Source: Adiantum capillus-veneris
Lineage: Eukaryota > Streptophyta > Polypodiopsida > Polypodiales > Pteridaceae
Length of the DNA stretch: 64,000 bases
Direction: 5' to 3'
Assembly: GCA_014529385.2 (NCBI GenBank)
Contig: CM043955.1
Span: forward strand, 144,159,640 to 144,223,639
This document shows positions 1-10,447 of this stretch, in pieces. Under the pieces are notes generated by a model. The model was not told the origin of the DNA. It saw only the letters and a program-made list of their open reading frames with translations, and searched no databases. Within the stretch, counting starts at the first letter, position 1. The number at the start of each line of letters is the position of its first letter. The translations under genes were made by a program, and so were the position numbers.

Positions 1-990
1 CAAGAAAACACACTCTATGCCTATCAAGAAGACTGTTAAGGCACATCAAACGGCAACCCTCTTTAGATCTTAAATTTTCAAGCATCATGGCTTTCCAACA
101 CCCATAGTTGGACAAAAATCCTAGAATGACTAGTAATTAGGGTCTCTTTGAGACTCTAGGAAGTAGATTAAGTTTCTCTTTCGGACTATCATCCACAAAC
201 GGATGACCAAAGTGAAATAATTAATCTAATGATTCTTGATCTACTAAAAGCCTATGTCATGTAAGTAGATCAATGTTCTCAATGATAGAAGTACCTACCT
301 CTTATAGAGTATGTGTACAATGACATTGTACATACTTCTATAGGGAAAGTACCGTTTGAAGTTAAAGAAGGAAGATCCAAAAGTCCCTTGCTACTTAAAG
401 TACATGGGAAGATCTTCACTCTGCTGATGAATGTAGCCGAGACCTACAATAATATTTTCCAAAGATTAAAGGGGTTATATCCATCTCACAGGAAAGGCAA
501 AAAGGGCTGCTCTGCAAATAAGCACAGAAGAGCCTTAGCCTTTAAGAAAAATGATTGGGTCTTGCTAAAAGTTTCTCAAGGCTCATCTGAGGCATAATAC
601 GTGCAAGACTCCTACAAACCACCAAGAGTATGATGCTAAACTAGCAAAAAGATACTATGGTTCTTAAAATTCTTAAGCCAGTCAATGAGATGGATTATCA
701 ATTGAAGTTGCCCAACCATTGGCTCATGCACAATGTTTTCCATGAGAACCTACATAAGCCCTACAAAGGAGCGCCATCAAAAGAAGCAATAGTTGCAGAC
801 CCTCCAAAAATTGAAGATCAAGAAGTACTTCAATCTAAGTCCACCCTATGACATGAAGACAAGGTATTAAGAAACGGTAAGATTATCTGAAGATATCTTA
901 TTAAGTTAAAGAATTATCCTTTTAAAGATGCTAAATGGATACAAGGGACCTAGCTTAAGGATAATATGAACCTTGTCAATGCTTACAATG
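1..990 (+). pseudogene. G1: Ty3/gypsy chromovirus integrase C-terminus and chromodomain remnant
   Basis: This is the 3' end of a degraded gypsy pol gene. The first 300 bases match, with many changes, the integrase core of G2 (58230-58500). The open segment 313-597 holds the integrase stretch HTSIGKVPFEV and RSKSPLLLKVHGKIF, nearly identical to G2. The segment 657-851 carries the integrase C-terminal block with HNVFHENLHKPY, the GPY/F-type end seen in gypsy elements. Immediately after it, 853-985 reads with two stops as a chromodomain (RYLIKLKNYPFKDAKW), which defines the chromovirus branch. Frameshifts and stops show it is dead. The 5' part lies outside the window. The family assignment is solid; the exact end is uncertain. 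Confidence 0.8.
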
Positions 991-1322
991 TTGCACTAGA
1001 GTAAGCATATGAAAATGCATTTTAAATGAAAAATATTTTTGTCTTATAAGACTAATTCTCTCTTTATTGTGCGCAAATTTATGTAGTATGCATACTAAGA
1101 ATCATGTTTGGGATGACGACGTCTCTCAAACACCATGTAGAATTTGTCACTCTACTTGGGAAGATGAAATGGACTAAAGAGCAGTCATGCTTGCCAAGCA
1201 CCAAATGGATTAGTCATCCATCTTGGAATGATGTCGTAGGGTTAAAAGGGATCCTCTACCTGCTAAGACAAATTGACTAATGACTATGAATTTATCTCTT
1301 TTACCTCATAGTTGAGGACGAC
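991..1322. other. Non-coding stretch between G1 and LTR A
   Basis: I see no open reading frame or repeat in these bases. They probably hold the 3' untranslated end of G1, but no LTR boundary is visible. The last five bases (ACGAC, 1318-1322) abut the end of LTR A and would be its target duplication, but the partner copy is missing because that element is 5' truncated. Confidence 0.4.
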
Positions 1323-2243
1323 TGTGGGACAAATGTCTAACCTCACCATCCTATCTTATTGCAGTATTAGCGAGAACCACGATTAATTTGTCAAACCATG
1401 GGAAGAAGCTGAGTTGACTAGTGCATAGAGGCTACAAGAGGTTGTCAATCTCTCGAAAAACAACTAACAACTCGCATCCAACTCAAGCTACACTCAAGTG
1501 ACTGAAATCACCAAAAGCCAATCGCTCATCGACAAGCAAATCGCATCCGTTACAGCATCAAATGACATCCAAACGTAACGAAACTTCTAGGACAAGTTTA
1601 GAAGACCTAAGCATACATGTCTATGGCCTCAAACCCCACTTTAGGTCAAGTTCCAAAATCGTGATTATTAACAGCAATGGATTTTTGACCTAGTCGTTTT
1701 CGACCCAGAATGCATCTAAATACTTAGCGATGATACCCTAATACCCCGCCTATGCTTAATTTTCGATTCAAAAGTGTAAATTCCTAGTTATGATGAAATT
1801 AGGCTGCGGGTCGACGACGCCAAAAGCTACGAAATACTCTGAATGGCTTATGTCAATGCGTAGAGCTCTTACCTACGGTTGCAATGCAACAAACGCATTC
1901 GCAATGTGACAACCAAAGAGGGAGTAGGAAGCACGAGAAGGAGAGAAGTGAGCGTCGCTAGCTCACGCTGTGTATTTCTTATCCAAAAAACTTATAAAAA
2001 ACTTACAAAAATTGGCTTTTATACCTTAGCCAAGGTTTTTGAGTGGTCAAAAGTAATAATCTGGAGTTCTACCAAAGTTGGGAATCGACTGGTTGATACA
2101 ATTTGGAAGCTTGTAGCCCCGGCTCATTAATTACAAAGGTTACCAAAAAAATAGGAGCTACAATATTCCCGATTTATCAAAATAACAATTGTTTTACAAG
2201 GAGAACTCCGAAAAATGGTGTCCGCGTTAGCTTGCTGCTAACA
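1323..2243 (-). repeat. LTR A (3' LTR of accessory-gene element copy 1)
   Basis: On the minus strand this 921-bp LTR starts TGTTAGCAGCAAGCTAAC and ends CCCACA. It is the same family as the H LTRs at 10448-11356 and 54533-55452; shared landmarks include the stretch with AATAAGATAGGAT near its end and a half copy of the palindrome motif (AATCGTGATTATTAA, near 1660). It follows a polypurine tract and the stop of the accessory gene, so it is a 3' LTR. No matching 5' LTR in this orientation is in the window. Confidence 0.9.
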
Positions 2244-2257
2244 TTCCCCCCTCCTCG
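2244..2257 (-). other. Polypurine tract of copy 1
   Basis: Read on the minus strand, a GAGGAGGGGGGAA run directly abuts the TGTTAGC start of LTR A. This is the plus-strand priming site expected just upstream of a 3' LTR. Confidence 0.75.
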
Positions 2258-2279
2258 CTTGTGTCGTCCCTTGACACAG

Positions 2280-5200
2280 CTATGGGTTGAAGTAGTCTTC
2301 GGGTTGACGGCGGGCGAGGCGGTCTTTCAGTGCTTCCAGTGCTTCCAGTGCTTTTTGGTATTTGATTTTGCGTTCTTTTTCTGGCACTTGCAAAAATTGC
2401 ATGGTGACTCGGTTTTTCAGTTTCATCGCTAAGTATCCTACAAATCTTGATGTGAGGTTGCTTATCACCAGTGCAAATATCATCGTTCGCCAGGTGAAGA
2501 AGCCAGTGTAGAATGCCTCTTCAAAGGTTAGCATATTATGTGAGGGCAGGAACATGCATCTGGCATAGAATCCATAAAGGATTTCTTCTGAAGGTTGCCC
2601 ACTTAGATCGTAGCATAGGCCTTTGTTCCCTTCCCAAAATGAGAGCCATGGGACTCCTGTCTGCTCAGGCTCATTGAAAACCTGTATGCATGTGAGTAGC
2701 ATCCTGCAGATCTTTTTTATATAGCATTGCACAGGAGAGATCTGGCAGAATCTTGAAGAATGTCATGGCGCCCGTTAAGGTTTTCACCATGTATTCTTAT
2801 GTCGCTTGGCCTCTCTCTGGAGCTGGCAGCCTGGGAAAATTGAGCCAAGTTGGCCTCTTCTTCTGCAGTGCTTCATGCGCTTGCCATGTCCTTACTCTAG
2901 GTACATGACAGAATGTTGGATCTTTCTGTAAGGTTGCAGGTGCTCTTGTGAACAGAATCAGGTATCTTGGATTCTTGTTCAGCCAGCTTAACCTCCACTT
3001 CGGGTGGTCTTTATCTACGCCATCCTCTTCCATATCCTTGTATAACCTTTCTTTTACCTGTAAGGATTCTACCTTGATGAGAGGGTATGGTAGGGATTGT
3101 TGGTGCCTTTGAGTGTTGATTTGATTGAGAGTGAGTTGAGTGACGTTGACAGAGTGTAAAACTCTCAACTCCCAATCCATAGTGGCCTTCCACTACTCAT
3201 CGTCCTCTAAGGTTATCTTCTCTTTCAATGCGTCTTCTTCAGCCTTTGACAGCTGGATCATTGGCATTGTATCTTCGTCTATAATTTGGACCTGGAAGTC
3301 TTCGACACCACTCGGCTTTGTTGTAGACTGCGTCTCACATTCAACAAACGAGACCAAGGGGATGTCAATTTGGGGTGGCTTTGAAGTGCCTGCCTCTTCT
3401 TGTGTGTCGGGATTTCCATCTCTGAGGAGTTCATTCATATGCTTCAGTTCTGCAATCTCCTTTAGGAGCTCCTCCTCTCTTTGGACCCGCATCAGTGCTA
3501 GGTCTCTGCGTTGTGACTGTTCAAGCTTCAACTCTAGTTCTAAATCTCTGTTTTTCTTTTCAAGTGCCTTGTACACTTCAGCTGTTCCCTTGATCGAGGC
3601 CACAAATGGATTTTCTCTTATTTGCCGCAAGAAGGTGGCCTGATCATTGATTCTCTGTTCGGAATATTGTAGAGAAGCGTTGGCTACATCTAACTGCACT
3701 TGAATTTTTTGAGCTGACAGAGAGGTGGTAAGAAGTTCATTTGTCACTTTTATCAGTTGCTCATCTTTCACTTTGCAGGCATCAGATAATTTAGTGAGGA
3801 GGTCACCTAACTCCTCCATATCCTTCTGTCGTTTGTCCCTGGCTATCTGATGTTGTTCTACTTCTGTCTTTAGCTCTTGTACTTGCCTTTGGAGATCATT
3901 GATAGTACTCATCCTGTCGTCGAGCTCTCCTTGAAGAGCATCGATGACCATTTCTAATTCCTTGGATTTTGTGCTACTATTGAAGGCTGCTGAGTGGAGT
4001 TTCTCCGTCATGACTTGCATCTGCCTTGCATACTCGTTTACATCACTTCGTCATTGGATTGCCACTCCTCCTGTCTTGCGAGTTGTGATGTGCCGACAGC
4101 CTGCTGTGTTGCTTTTTGCTGTGTTGTAGGTGCTGGTGGTTCTGTAGAGGTGGATGGTTGTTCTTCTTCTCGGCCATCCTGAGGCTTTGATACCTCGGCA
4201 GCTTCTGGCTGAGTGGAAATAGGTGGTGTGGTCTCAACCCTCACCGTCTCTTCAGTTGCAGGCCTTTCTACCTTCTCCGTCTCGGGCTCTATCTCATGTA
4301 TAGTGGTATGTTCTTTTTCGGTATCTACTGCTTTATCAGTGTCATCCATCGGCTTGTGAGTTTCTTTGGCTGCCTGCTCTGGTTCTGGCTCGACTTCTTT
4401 TTCCTCATGTCGTTCGGTGTGGTCAGCTTTTTGTGTAGCATCTATTTTGTGGGTGAATTCAGAATCTTTTTCCTTTTCAGTCTCGGCTTCTTCATTGGTC
4501 TCTTGGCCTGGCGGTGATGGTAGTGGACTAGGCATGGGCTGGTCTTGTTGGTCCGGCGGCGGTGAGGTGGGTCGGGGAGATGCTTGGCTTTGCTCTTGGG
4601 AAGCCGCTTCCTCAACTTTCTTTGTTGCGTCTTCGGCCTCTTTCAACTTTAAGGATTCGGCCTCTTGGTACATTCTTTCTAAATGATCTTTTGGATCCTC
4701 GGCCTCTTTTCTCGTATGATGCTTTGTTCGAGGTCCTTTCAGGCCTGTGGGTACCCACTTTTTTGGGTCCTTTCCTTGTGCTTACCTAGTGCATTGGTAA
4801 GCCTATTTTTCTCTTTCAAATCTTGCTTGTTTTTGAGCTGGCTCCTCTTGGTGGGCAGCCACAGCTTTCCTCTTCATCTCTTCCCTCCTAGCTCTTTTTT
4901 CTTTGTTGTCAGAGCTTTCGCTGATGTGCCACTCTGATGAGTTGTCATCTGATTTAAATGATCTTTTCCCGGATCTTGTAGCTCTTGGAGAGGGTTGTGT
5001 TGCCAAGATCCATGTATTCTGATCCGGGGCAGGCGGTAGGTTGTCGGCCATGCCGATGGATGATAGGGCTATTCTCGTTAATACTTCTGGCGTGCCCAAG
5101 TATGTTATTTTACCCTCCTTCTTGGTGGCCTTTAATGTTGTCAAGACATACTGCGTGTGGTCCATAGGCTGCCTTGTTGTTGACTTTAGAACTTGTGTAA

Positions 5201-5834
5201 AGGTGGTGGCCACGATGTGATTTGGTGTCGTGTACCTTGGTGGCCTTTTTGCCAGGAAATGGAACAGTTGATGGTACAGACGGGCTGGCTCTTCCACCTG
5301 TTTGTGGATAAGATCGACGAATGTAGTCGCGACTGTTTTCTTGGTAAATGTGCCTGCAGTCTTCCTGTCTCTTGCCCGCATGGTCAGCCCTTTAGTGGGC
5401 AGTCTGAGTGCCTCTACCACTATTTCTTTTGTAATTACAACCTCGACCTTGTTTCCTTGGTTGTCTGATATTTGGGCGGGTCCGTCTTCTTTGATTGTGG
5501 ACAGAAGCTTGTAAGCTTTCTGAAAGTCCACTCCGCAAGGCTCTTGTTTGTAGAAATGTCGGAGCCCCAACCTGCGGTTAGCCTCTTTGGTTTCTGGCTT
5601 TGCAACTACATCATAGGTCTCTTTAGGCAAGAGCTGCAACTCCACCTGATGCCCTTCTTCACTCTTAAACCTGCCAGTGAAGACCGTGGTCTGGTTTTCT
5701 TCCAACAACTGTTCTTTAGAAAGGTAGGATGTTTTTGCTGCTTTGACTGACTCTGGGTCTAGTTGATATGAGGGCAGTTCTTGCAGTTTCTCCTTTTGGT
5801 CTAATTTCTTCTTGGCCTTCTCCGCGGCTTGCAT
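2280..5834 (-). pseudogene. Accessory coiled-coil gene of an LTR element, copy 1
   Basis: About 1,180 codons on the minus strand, broken into open segments 5834-4803, 4673-4038, 4020-3193, 3180-2797 and 2732-2280 by stops (near 4800, 4770, 3193) and small frameshifts (near 4030 and 2770). Order of parts: a Lys/Gln-rich start and globular N-terminal domain (first ~340 residues, with ITKEIVVEALRLP); a Pro/Glu/Thr-rich acidic linker (~210); a long heptad-rich coiled coil (~270, for example DLQRQVQELKTEVEQHQ); and a C-terminal domain with PTFCHVPRVRTWQ, WLNFPRLP, ICRMLLTCIQVF and FEEAFYTGFFTW, ending QPEDYF. No RT, integrase or zinc knuckle is present. The same protein is encoded in element H (43397-54491) and in part in D. 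I do not recognise the family; a structural or nucleic-acid-binding role is only a guess. Confidence 0.75.
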
Positions 5835-6660
5835 TGCTCCTGTTCAGTGAATAGAGTGCAAGGTTAGCAGATTTGTCAGACTTTTCTCTAGAATGTCCTT
5901 TTAGACTGAAATGCTGATAATCTGGTCCAAATTGCTTCAAATCAATTTTTGAAGAAGCAAAGATGCATAAATCATGCAAGGAACAAAACTGTATGGTCAA
6001 AACAAAAATTTGCAACCAAAGTAAATAATCGCGATTATTTACAGCTAGGAAAATTTTTCAACTTTTTTCAAACTTAGCTTTATAGGCTTGAAGTACATGC
6101 CAATTACATGCTCTGAGGGAAATATGGGCTCATTTGGATGTACAGGGTGAAAATGGTACCGGATTTTGGTTTTAGGACTCTGAAACAGTAGATATAAAGG
6201 AAATTTGAGATTTTGAAATCCAAATTGACTCAAAATTGGCTACTTGGCTTATTATAACATGTACTTTGGATGTATGAGGACAAAATATCCAAAGTCTCTA
6301 ATTTTGACCAAAAAGTAAATAATCGTGATTATTAACTTTTCTTCCAGGATTGACAATTTTTGGCATAGATTGGTTCTAAGCATGGGATAGACCTTGGCTA
6401 TGAAATATGAGGTGATTTGGATCAAGAAAAGTTGTTCATAACCCAGATTTTGGCTTGCAAAGACTTCTTTGCTTTTTTTTTTTGGCAATTTTGCAAGTAA
6501 TGGGTGGTCATTTTGGCTCATACTTGACTTTTGGCATGTAATAGGTGTGTACACATGATAGGTGAGGTGAATTGACAATTTCCAAGCAAAAATGATGCAA
6601 AAGTAAATATTCACGATTATTTATAACAGTGACAAAACCTTTGAATTTCTCACAAATTTT
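5835..6660 (-). repeat. ~290-bp palindrome repeat array upstream of copy 1 gene
   Basis: Three degenerate units, each with a 22-bp near-palindrome of core AATAATCGCGATTATT, lie at 6021-6042 (perfect), 6315-6336 and 6603-6624, spaced 294 and 288 bp. The nearest is 187 bp upstream of the accessory ATG, as in the H copy (43188-43209 versus ATG 43397). A CACTGAACAG/GAGC sequence just before the ATG looks like a splice acceptor, so the array may lie in an intron or leader. Confidence 0.75.
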
Positions 6661-7319
6661 GACCTAGACATGTTTCATACACCTAGTACAAGTCCTAAAT
6701 TGAATTTGGTCAAGTTTGGTCATGCCGGCATCACTTTGTGCTCTGTGGACTCTGAAATCACCGTTTTTTTTGTGATGACTCTGTCTGTTGGGTTGATCGA
6801 TTAACTTTGAGGCTTTGGACTCGTTCGTAACATAGTCGTGAAGCTACCTGTCCAATTTTGGCTCATTTGGAGTCAGTTTGGCCTCATATGTCGAATTTGA
6901 CGCTTTGTAACCTTTGAGACATTTTCTGCTTTTCGAGGGCTTTACTTGATGGATTTCACCAAACCAATCATATACATTGTATATGAACCTCATTAGCAAG
7001 CCATCTGTGGAGTTAGGTCGGAATTCTGGCATTTTCCAAAAACCCTAATTTCTCTACTGGGGACCCCCTTGACCCTAGTTGAATAGTCATCTGATGGTAT
7101 GGAAAGGTTCTATTATGTTAGGGCATGCTATGGTTTAAATCCCATCCAATCTGGTCAGGCTGGCAGGCCGCTATGGTCAGTTTTAGGTCGTAGGTCTCCG
7201 TGCACTGCTCGATTTCTAGGGTTTTTTCTAGGGCTTTAGACTAGCCACCGGCCATACAAAATGGATCATTGATGAGTAAAGAACTTACCCCTCATGTCTC
7301 GTGTGAGACGGCGCTGAAA
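6661..7319 (-). pseudogene. Conserved leader ORF upstream of the repeat array, copy 1
   Basis: The minus-strand segment 7032-6844 encodes a short peptide starting MPEFRPNSTDGLLMR and containing IYNVYDWFGEIHQVKP. It is clearly homologous to the plus-strand segment 36405-36761 of H, where the frame is longer and contains KLLHDYVADKF. Sequence similarity between the two copies extends from about 7315 through this ORF into the repeat array. It could be a first exon of the accessory gene or a separate small ORF. Function unknown. Confidence 0.55.
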
Positions 7320-7865
7320 AAGTCCAAGGAAGCTAGAGAAGATGCAACATTCTGTCCAGTGCCAAGAGCCAAGAGTTGGCAAGAACATGACAGAATCATA
7401 GCAAAGAAGCCAAATTGGCTTAATTACCCAAGGATGCCAGGATCGAAGGTGGGAGAGAGAATAAGTAAGGCCTACATGGTGAAAACCCTAACGGCGGGCA
7501 CCATTAAGCTCTTTACTGTCTCTCCTGACCTTTTGTGTCAAATGCTCAAAAAGATTTGCAGAACATTATTGGCTTGCATTGAAGTGTTCGCGCTGGATAA
7601 AGCTACCAGCTCAACATTGTTGTCAACGGCCGACACAGTCACATATATGATGTATGATTTAGCCTTGCAGCCATCTCCAAAAGTATTACACCTCTTTTAT
7701 CAGAGAATCATGTTTATGCCGAGTTTCCACATGCAGGCCTTTGAGGAGGCATTCTATACTGGTTTCTTTACTCATGAAAGTAAGATATTCGGCCCTACAC
7801 TGACTATTGGAAACCTGAGATATGAGTCACATCTTCAGATGCTGAAATCAACGGGACTCCACTAA
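7318..7865 (+). CDS. D: 5'-truncated relative of the accessory protein (C-terminal domain)
   Basis: An open frame of about 180 residues, beginning abruptly at the junction with copy 1. It aligns with the C-terminal domain of the accessory protein: ATFCPVPRAKSWQEHD, WLNYPRMP, ICRTLLACIEVF and FEEAFYTGFFTH correspond to PTFCHVPRVRTWQ, WLNFPRLP, ICRMLLTCIQVF and FEEAFYTGFFTW of copy 1. Divergence is much larger than between copy 1 and the H copy, so D is another subfamily. An upstream ATG (7269) lies in sequence belonging to the inverted copy 1 leader and is probably fortuitous. A polypurine tract and LTR follow, so it too is the 3' end of an LTR element. Function unknown. Confidence 0.6.
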
Positions 7866-7903
7866 AGACGAAGCAAGGATGTCATGTCAGGGACGACATG
7901 GAC

Positions 7904-7917
7904 GCGAAGGGGGGGAG
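7904..7917 (+). other. Polypurine tract of element D
   Basis: A GAAGGGGGGGAG run lies immediately before the TGTTGAGCGG start of LTR D, in the same position as in H and copy 1. Confidence 0.7.
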
Positions 7918-8870
7918 TGTTGAGCGGAGGACTACACCTAGACATTTTTACTCACACTCATATTTTTGTAAACACTTATTGTAATAAATGTCTTTCCGAC
8001 ATTTCATTTTTGATGGAACCGATTCATTGTAATTAGCGGAACTCAATTGAGTTTCTAGCTTGTATTCCCCAAGTAGTTTCACCTGCTTATGTAATTAGAT
8101 TAGAGATGTGTTCACACTTCCAAGGCTGAAGTATAAGAGCCAATTATTGTAAACCTAAGGACAAGTTTTTGGAATTAATCAAGATAAGTTTTGAAGCGCC
8201 ATGACTGTGTCTGAGAGAGAGTGTGTGTGTGTGAGAGAGAGTCTTATCCTCTTGCTACGCGAGCTACGGAGCCGCCATTGGAGAAGCGACACCGCCATTA
8301 TGTTAGTAACGACGAGAGCTACGCACGGATACCAAGCGTGCGTGCATTCGGCTTCTACGCGAGGTGAGCTCCCACGAGCTTCTATGTGAGTTTTCTCCCT
8401 ACCTGTGTGTCGGAATTGAGCGTGCCATATATCAATAGAACCGCAGCGAGTAGAGCTACACATTAGTAACATCGGAGTCAGAATTCGGTCACCTGAATTT
8501 CTCGGCCTGTCTTCATACGCGTTTACCGCACGGAGTGGTTACAGGTTGAGATTATATTGTAGATTCATAGCGTATTGTCCTTACCTAGTGTAGAGACACC
8601 CCTTTGAGTTTGAGGCTGATTCGATGACTTTAGATCATATTTCGGATAGCATTTGTTTGTAGTACGGATTTCAGTCATTTGCGTATTTGAGAACTTAGGT
8701 TTGATTTCCTTGGTAGTGATTGTCATTAGAAGGTCGAGTTAGGTGATTTGACATCCACCTATTTGTTTCCATGCGCCTGCGGGTCAAGCTCCGTCCTCGT
8801 CTGACATTCTTGTTTGTCAGTTGAGTTCTCGCTATCATAGCCACCGCTAGCGGCATAACCGCCCACACCA
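7918..8870 (+). repeat. LTR D (3' LTR, right end approximate)
   Basis: It begins TGTTGAGCGGAGG directly after the polypurine tract and is about 0.9-0.95 kb long, judged by the change of sequence character near 8870. Its sequence is not alignable by eye with LTR A or the H LTRs. It contains a possible TATA region (GTATAAGAGCC, near 8135). The right boundary is not proven because no partner LTR or target duplication is visible. ORFs on both strands around 8180-8470 are not credible genes. Confidence 0.55.
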
Positions 8871-8871
8871 A

Positions 8872-9053
8872 CGTTGCAAATCAAAGTGAGGAACAGACAA
8901 CAGAACAAGTTAACCATTCAACCATGGAAACACAAGAGTCTTGTAATATATAACCAGAAGAGGTGGATACCCTTGACAATACAGAAGGGAACATCAACAC
9001 TCAACAACAGAATGTCAACATTAGAAATGACCAGTATGGACTCTTGCTTCAAG
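8872..9053 (+). other. Possible host exon fragment (Asn/Gln/Glu-rich)
   Basis: One frame reads NVANQSEEQTTEQVN and, after one stop, PEEVDTLDNTEGNIN and NVNIRNDQYG before a GTAGAT that could be a splice donor. Composition and codon pattern look protein-like and unlike the neighbouring LTR. I recognise no family. It may be a host exon at the edge of LTR D. Confidence 0.3.
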
Positions 9054-9748
9054 TAGATATGGTTGTTCTGGTAATATCCATTCTACTTAAATAATATACT
9101 CTTTTTTGTGTCTAACTACTTATATGTATGCACACAATGATTGCAGAGACTAATTATTTTGGATCTCAATGGATTGTTGCTGCTATGACAACCATATAGT
9201 GTACATACAGAGATCTTCGATTTACGTAGTTTCCACTTGGGAAATCTCAGAGTAATAATTCGACCAGGCACAAAGGAATTTTTGCTTTTTTTGATTCCAC
9301 GGTTTAAGGTTGCTATCTAATCTTCAATGCAGGCCCAAAACTTGAATCCCCTTGTTTCCATGGTTTGAAGTTTGGCTAAAATTTAGAGATCGATTTTTTA
9401 TTTTGTGTATAGTCAAAGAAATTGTAATACCATTGGCTAAACTAAAGCTAATGTACCACTTTTCTACAAGCCCTTTGAACAGATCAATGTGCCTTATGAT
9501 GCTCTCAATAATTTTTTGATTGATGACATACCACATAAGGGTTTACTTAATCCATCCAACACTACTATTTTCCCACCTTCATTTAAAGGGCATCTTCACA
9601 ATTTTTACCTAGAGGACATTTTGATCCCATACCTGCAAGGAATGTACCCCATTAAGCACATCAAAATTTGTACTTACAAATGTACATAGTAATTCATTGT
9701 TTTTACGTTAAATTGATATTGTCTACCTATCTATGTGTTTCGAATACT

Positions 9749-9815
<67 letters not shown>

Positions 9816-9884
9816 GTGAGCAAACACTTGATATTAAGACTAAACTAGTCAAAAAAGTTACATTTCGTTGAAACCATTCAGGCT
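9054..9884. other. Host intergenic or intronic DNA
   Basis: Apart from the (GA)n array at 9750-9813 I see no supported gene. Short open frames at 9324-9536 (minus) and 9489-9689 (plus) have no recognisable motif. Confidence 0.4.
9750..9813. repeat. (GA)n microsatellite
   Basis: Uninterrupted GA dinucleotide repeat of about 64 bp. Confidence 0.97.
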
Positions 9885-10447
9885 AGATTACATGGGCACA
9901 ATTTGAATACGGCCAGAAAGATCTCGACACAGAAAATTTGTTGCATTACTCTTTGTCCGCCAAGCAAGAAATAAAAGTTCACGGAGTCAATGTCGGCAGT
10001 CTCCTCCACTATGTCATGTCAAAGTTGCAAAATATTGCATTGGTGCCTTATTGTAATTAATGTCATAAGATTTGGGTCTTTGTCCACCACTTCCACGTCT
10101 ATGACAACATTGTTTGCCAAACTTGCTGCCTCTTGATCCATAGGCACATAGCAACCTTCAACAATGTGAGAACGCTTGTACCAAAAAGAGATTATTAATG
10201 TCTGTGTTGCAAGCATATACTTGAAAATAAAAGTGTCAAGAAAAATCTCGCAACATATGCCATCCGTTTCTTTAATATACCACCCTCAATCAAGAAGCCT
10301 ATCACACAAGAGGAAATCAAATGATTTGCAGAGCAGATAGTTTTAGCAACATGTACATTGCATGTACGAAATGTCTCAACAAAAAGACCAACATGACAAA
10401 AATTTGCAAGTTTCATCAATTTAGTGGGTACAAAGTTTTGGAGAGAT
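9885..10447 (-). pseudogene. Host gene, downstream part, split by element H
   Basis: The minus strand reads KLMKLANFCHVGLFVETF, NVHVAKTICSANHLISS and VIGFLIEGGI, then after a frameshift near 10205 YKRSHIVEGCYVPMDQEA and VVIDVEVVDKDPN, and after a TGA near 10018 HDIVEETADIDSVNFYFLLG. This looks like a conserved eukaryotic protein. Joining its start, after one copy of the target duplication, to the right flank (55453-55699) keeps one frame across the junction (RLYRDVQRSL then QNFVPTKLMK). I do not recognise the family. The frameshift and stop show decay, before or after the insertion. Confidence 0.6.
10443..10447. repeat. Left target-site duplication of H (GAGAT)
   Basis: Five bases abutting the 5' LTR; GAGAC abuts the 3' LTR at 55453-55457 (4 of 5 match). 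Confidence 0.7.

Noticed and set aside
3140-3643. Plus-strand Ser/Phe-rich ORFs over the copy 1 accessory gene (also 4296-4937, 5193-5750)
   Set aside because: Shadows of the minus-strand coiled-coil gene; no motif and no conservation in the H copy as ORFs.
7269-7317. ATG at 7269 as the true start of the D protein
   Set aside because: The first ~49 bases belong to the inverted copy 1 leader (same as 36190-36240 reversed), so the start is created by the junction.
8179-8472. Overlapping ORFs on both strands in LTR D
   Set aside because: They sit in LTR sequence with a (GT/GA) stretch and share nothing with known proteins.
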